A stretch of DNA of 64,000 nucleotides from Sulfobacillus sp. (GTDB taxonomy: Bacteria; Bacillota; Sulfobacillia; Sulfobacillales; Sulfobacillaceae), in the NCBI GenBank assembly GCA_027309085.1, contig DAIDDL010000007.1:1-64000 (forward strand), read 5' to 3'. The position numbers and the translations under genes were made by a program. The notes beneath the pieces are model-generated. The model did not search any database. It was not told the DNA's origin and saw only the letters and a program-made list of their open reading frames with translations. Shown here in pieces: positions 61,685-64,000 of this stretch (positions are counted from its first letter, which is position 1; every line of letters begins with the position of its first letter).

Positions 61685-62254
61685 TTAGTCCCTAAATTGC
61701 AGGTCAGCAAGTTTGGCAATGCGGGCGAAATATGGCAGAGAATACTTGATTGCCGCATCATGGGCCTCCGGGGTCATTGCCGCGCAGGCGTCTTCGACTA
61801 CGGTGAAATTATATCCCAGATCTGCCCCCACCCGGACCGTGCTTTCCACGCCGATGTTGGTCGCAATCCCCCCAATGACTACATGGCTAACTGCCATGGC
61901 CCGAAGAAGGTGGTCCATTTCTGTCCCCGTAAATGCGCCCCGCACATGTTTGGTGACGACGTGGTCTTCTGGCAGAATGGGCAGGGCGCCGATGATATCA
62001 AAGGCATGAGGGTCGGCAGAATTGGCGCCGGGGCGGGACAAAAGCGCCTGCGCCTCCCCCCGCATTGAATGTTTAACGTGGTCGTACGGCGTGACATGGA
62101 CAAACACCACCGCCACATGATGAGTCCGCGCTGTCGCCAAGAGGTGCTGGCACTGTTTGACAACTGGCTGGAATTGTTCGTGGCCCGCTATAGAGTTCTG
62201 CATGTCAATGAACATGACTGCCGTATTCTGGCGGGGCAAATTTAAAGAAGTCAT
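61685..62254 (-). CDS. Isochorismatase-fold hydrolase, YecD-like
   Basis: 189 residues of the cysteine-hydrolase/isochorismatase superfamily: AVMFIDMQN with Asp17, HVVTKHVRGAFTGT with Lys102, and GGIATNIGVEST, where the position of the nucleophilic Cys is Gly135. The Gly form is known in YecD-like and isochorismatase members, so a thiol mechanism is unlikely. Substrate unknown. ATG 62254 or GTG 62257, with AAAGGTGGG upstream. Confidence 0.82.
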   Translation of the reverse strand: MTSLNLPRQNTAVMFIDMQNSIAGHEQFQPVVKQCQHLLATARTHHVAVVFVHVTPYDHVKHSMRGEAQALLSRPGANSADPHAFDIIGALPILPEDHVVTKHVRGAFTGTEMDHLLRAMAVSHVVIGGIATNIGVESTVRVGADLGYNFTVVEDACAAMTPEAHDAAIKYSLPYFARIAKLADLQFRD

Positions 62255-62426
62255 CACAAGCCCACCTTTCCTCAGAAATCCTGTTTATTATAGCCCATCA
62301 ATGGAAAAGATACCCTATGCTAGCATGAGGTTCTAACGGCTCTGCGGCGAGCGGGAAAGATTTATGTTAGACTGGCGGAAGTGAAGGATATTTGGCGTGC
62401 AGGATTATTGTTAAGGGGCCAAGACT

Positions 62427-63446
62427 ATGAACACATCAGGAGCGTATCACTTCATTCCGCCCTCCCGATCTATGAAGTGGCTGGGAGTCATCTCCACTAT
62501 CGGCATGTATATTATCAACATGGTGGGGTTTCTCGATACCCAAACCGGCTCCGCGCTGGGATGCGGCCCGGACTGGCCTCTGTGCAATGGGGAAGTCATT
62601 CCCAATCTCAATAATATCCATGTGATTATCGAATTCGGACACCGCATGCTCGTGGGAGGATTCGCCCTCTTGGCGACAGGTTTTATGATTTGGGCGTTAG
62701 TGCGCTACCGGGCTTTTATCGAGGTCAAGATCTTTTCTCTGCTGGGAATCGGATTCATCGTCGTGCAGTCTGCTCTGGGAGCGTTGGCCGTAGTTTTTGT
62801 CAATCCTCCGACGGTTTTAGCGCTCCACTTGGGGTTTGGCCTGCTCGCTATGGTGGGCGTGGGGCTGCTGACGGTGTTCTTGTTCCAGCTTGACGCGCAG
62901 ATGCACGGCCGCCCTTCGGGTATTGGGTTTCGCCGCGAAACCTCCCCCAGCACCAAAGCCTGGGTCTGGAGCACATGGATCTTCACCTATTTGGCGATAT
63001 ACTGGGGCTCTTATGTGGCCTTCCGCGGCGCAGGCGGCGCTTGCCCTACTTGGCCCCTGTGCAACGGCAAAGTCTTTCCGGGATTCTCCGGCCTCGTCGG
63101 TCTGGATTTTATCCACCGTCTGGCTGCAGTCGCATTGGCTGTGCTCACAGCTGCGCTCCTTTGGCATCTCAAGCAGTACCGCAGCACGCGCCCAGATCTG
63201 TACCGGGGGGCCTTCTGGCTGTTTATTGCCGTCCTCGCCCAGATTGCTACGGGGGCTAATCTGGCCCTCAGCCATGTGGCCACGGGACCCTATCTCCTGC
63301 ATATTGCCACGCTGATGCTGCTCTTTGCGGATGTCAGCTATCTGGTGCTGCAAGTGGTGCCCTCAAAAACATTGGAGCAGGCGGCCAGCCCGGCCGGATC
63401 TGATGTAGGATGGACACCGGAGCAGGCGCATAACCCGCAGGCCTAG
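62427..63446 (+). CDS. ctaA: Heme A synthase (CtaA/Cox15)
   Basis: Oxidises heme O to heme A for aa3-type oxidases. 339 residues with eight predicted helices in two related halves. Each half has a WPLCNG loop with paired Cys (ALGCGPDWPLCNGEVIP and GACPTWPLCNGKVFPG) and heme-ligand His (EFGHRMLVGG and FIHRLAAVA, plus ALHLGFGLLA). The N-terminal extension is short and the C-terminus is polar. The stop codon TAG shares a CTAG with the stop of sigH on the other strand. Confidence 0.93.
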   Translation: MNTSGAYHFIPPSRSMKWLGVISTIGMYIINMVGFLDTQTGSALGCGPDWPLCNGEVIPNLNNIHVIIEFGHRMLVGGFALLATGFMIWALVRYRAFIEVKIFSLLGIGFIVVQSALGALAVVFVNPPTVLALHLGFGLLAMVGVGLLTVFLFQLDAQMHGRPSGIGFRRETSPSTKAWVWSTWIFTYLAIYWGSYVAFRGAGGACPTWPLCNGKVFPGFSGLVGLDFIHRLAAVALAVLTAALLWHLKQYRSTRPDLYRGAFWLFIAVLAQIATGANLALSHVATGPYLLHIATLMLLFADVSYLVLQVVPSKTLEQAASPAGSDVGWTPEQAHNPQA

Positions 63447-63467
63447 AAACGGCTGCGGGTTATTTTC
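63432..63467. terminator. Shared terminator of convergent ctaA and sigH
   Basis: AACCCGCAG (63432-63440) pairs with CTGCGGGTT (63453-63461). ATTTTC follows on plus. The stop codons of both genes are in the loop (CTAG at 63443-63446). Confidence 0.8.
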
Positions 63468-64000
63468 AGTTTGCGCCGGATGCGCTGGAGGGCATTATCA
63501 ATCGTTTTGCGGGGACGCTGCACCGCTAGACTGATCTCTTCGTAACTTTTTCCTTGGCGCCGTGCATTGAAGACTTTCTGCTCAAGAGGTGTCAGGCTTT
63601 TTCCCAGGTCGTGAACCAACTGCCGCGAGCATTCCCGGTCAATCACATAAGCCTCCGGCGAAGCGTGGGAGCTTTCAGCGACGGCGTCCCACCAAACCCC
63701 CTCGTGAACTGGCTGGTCCAGGGACCATGCCCCGTTCAGAATCTGGTGTTTAGCGCGCGTAGCCCCCACCACGGCCGAAACAATCTGCCGGCTGACACAA
63801 AGTTTGGCAAAACCCGAAAAATATCCATGGCGCTGATCGTCGAAATGCTGGATGGCGCTCCAAAAACCGATCCACCCTTCTTGCATTACGTCATCGTGCT
63901 CAGCGCCGGGCAGAAAGTACCGGCCGGCTGTGGATTTGATGAGAGACGCGTACCGTGCCATCAGTTGTGCGAGAGCTTCTTCTTGGCCGTCTTTGGCGAG
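63443..64000 (-). CDS. sigH: Sporulation sigma factor SigH, 5' end beyond window
   Basis: Sigma-H directs the transition to sporulation and competence. The visible 186 codons run from region 2 (GRYFLPGAEHDDVMQEGWIG, YFSGFAKLCVSRQIVSAV) to region 4 (SLTPLEQKVFNARRQGKSYEEI, RPRKTIDNALQRIRRKL). The frame continues past 64000 with residues matching family N-termini (DGQEEALAQLMARYASL), so the gene is cut by the window edge and ATG 63961 is not the real start. The long spacer with SLDQPVHEGVWW is typical of SigH. Confidence 0.92.
   Translation of the reverse strand, partial: LAKDGQEEALAQLMARYASLIKSTAGRYFLPGAEHDDVMQEGWIGFWSAIQHFDDQRHGYFSGFAKLCVSRQIVSAVVGATRAKHQILNGAWSLDQPVHEGVWWDAVAESSHASPEAYVIDRECSRQLVHDLGKSLTPLEQKVFNARRQGKSYEEISLAVQRPRKTIDNALQRIRRKLKITRSRF

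Noticed and set aside
1-64000. tRNA and rRNA genes
   Set aside because: No cloverleaf with TTCGA-type T loop or rRNA segment was noticed anywhere by eye; a covariance search would be decisive.

Overview
The window looks like chromosomal DNA (GC-rich, roughly 57%) of an endospore-forming Firmicute. Evidence: a complete spoIIIAA-AH operon, spoIVB, spo0A, spoIIM and sigH, an S-box riboswitch, a SUF system of the Firmicute SufC-D-S-U-B type, and the order accC-asp23-nusB-folD-xseA-xseB-ispA-dxs-tlyA-nadK-argR-recN. Together with the heme A synthase (aerobic respiration), this fits a Sulfobacillus-like lineage. The genus is an inference, not something the sequence proves.

Layout. 1-7.5 kb is an accessory, gene-poor stretch: an IS605-type end at the left edge, a small membrane exporter, a pair of 30-bp direct repeats, an unassigned TIM-barrel-like protein, an SGNH hydrolase, an IscB-type element whose protein has an in-frame internal deletion but whose omega-RNA region looks complete, an orphan ParB-like protein and a DUF309 protein. 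7.5-15.7 kb holds a globin-coupled diguanylate cyclase, an S-box-controlled trans-sulfuration enzyme, and the minus-strand sufC-D-S-U-B-Rieske operon behind a palindromic operator. 15.8-21 kb is yqeG, a hypothetical gene, aroE, a prepilin peptidase, aroC, aroK and aroB. 21-26.7 kb is the glycine cleavage operon gcvT-H-PA-PB-glyA. 26.7-29.8 kb is aroQ (just behind a relic IscB-type right end), pepQ, efp and a CD1247-type acidic zinc-ribbon protein.

31-35.8 kb is the spoIIIA operon. It is followed by a reversed dsrE and then accC (with no accB beside it), asp23, nusB, folD, xseAB, ispA, dxs, tlyA, nadK, argR, recN, a DUF212 membrane protein, a MGDG-synthase-type glycosyltransferase, spoIVB and spo0A (to 51.9 kb). 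52-64 kb carries leucine dehydrogenase, an unassigned protein, an Hfq-like Sm protein with a long N-terminal extension, a Nudix hydrolase, a tandem-HTH regulator, spoIIM, pxpBC (5-oxoprolinase), a YciI protein, a DMT transporter, acetoacetyl-CoA synthetase, an isochorismatase-fold hydrolase, ctaA, and the convergent sigH, which runs off the right edge.

How it fits together. Much of the window links central biosynthesis (shikimate, one-carbon/glycine, isoprenoid, Fe-S, NADP) to the sporulation programme (Spo0A and SigH at entry, SpoIIM in engulfment, SpoIIIA and SpoIVB in mother-cell/forespore signalling). The most unusual element is the internally deleted IscB with a preserved omega-RNA region. 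It has lost RuvC-I, the bridge helix, RuvC-II and the first half of HNH. Two IscB-type right ends, here and before aroQ, sit directly against the start codons of downstream genes and stay open in frame with them.
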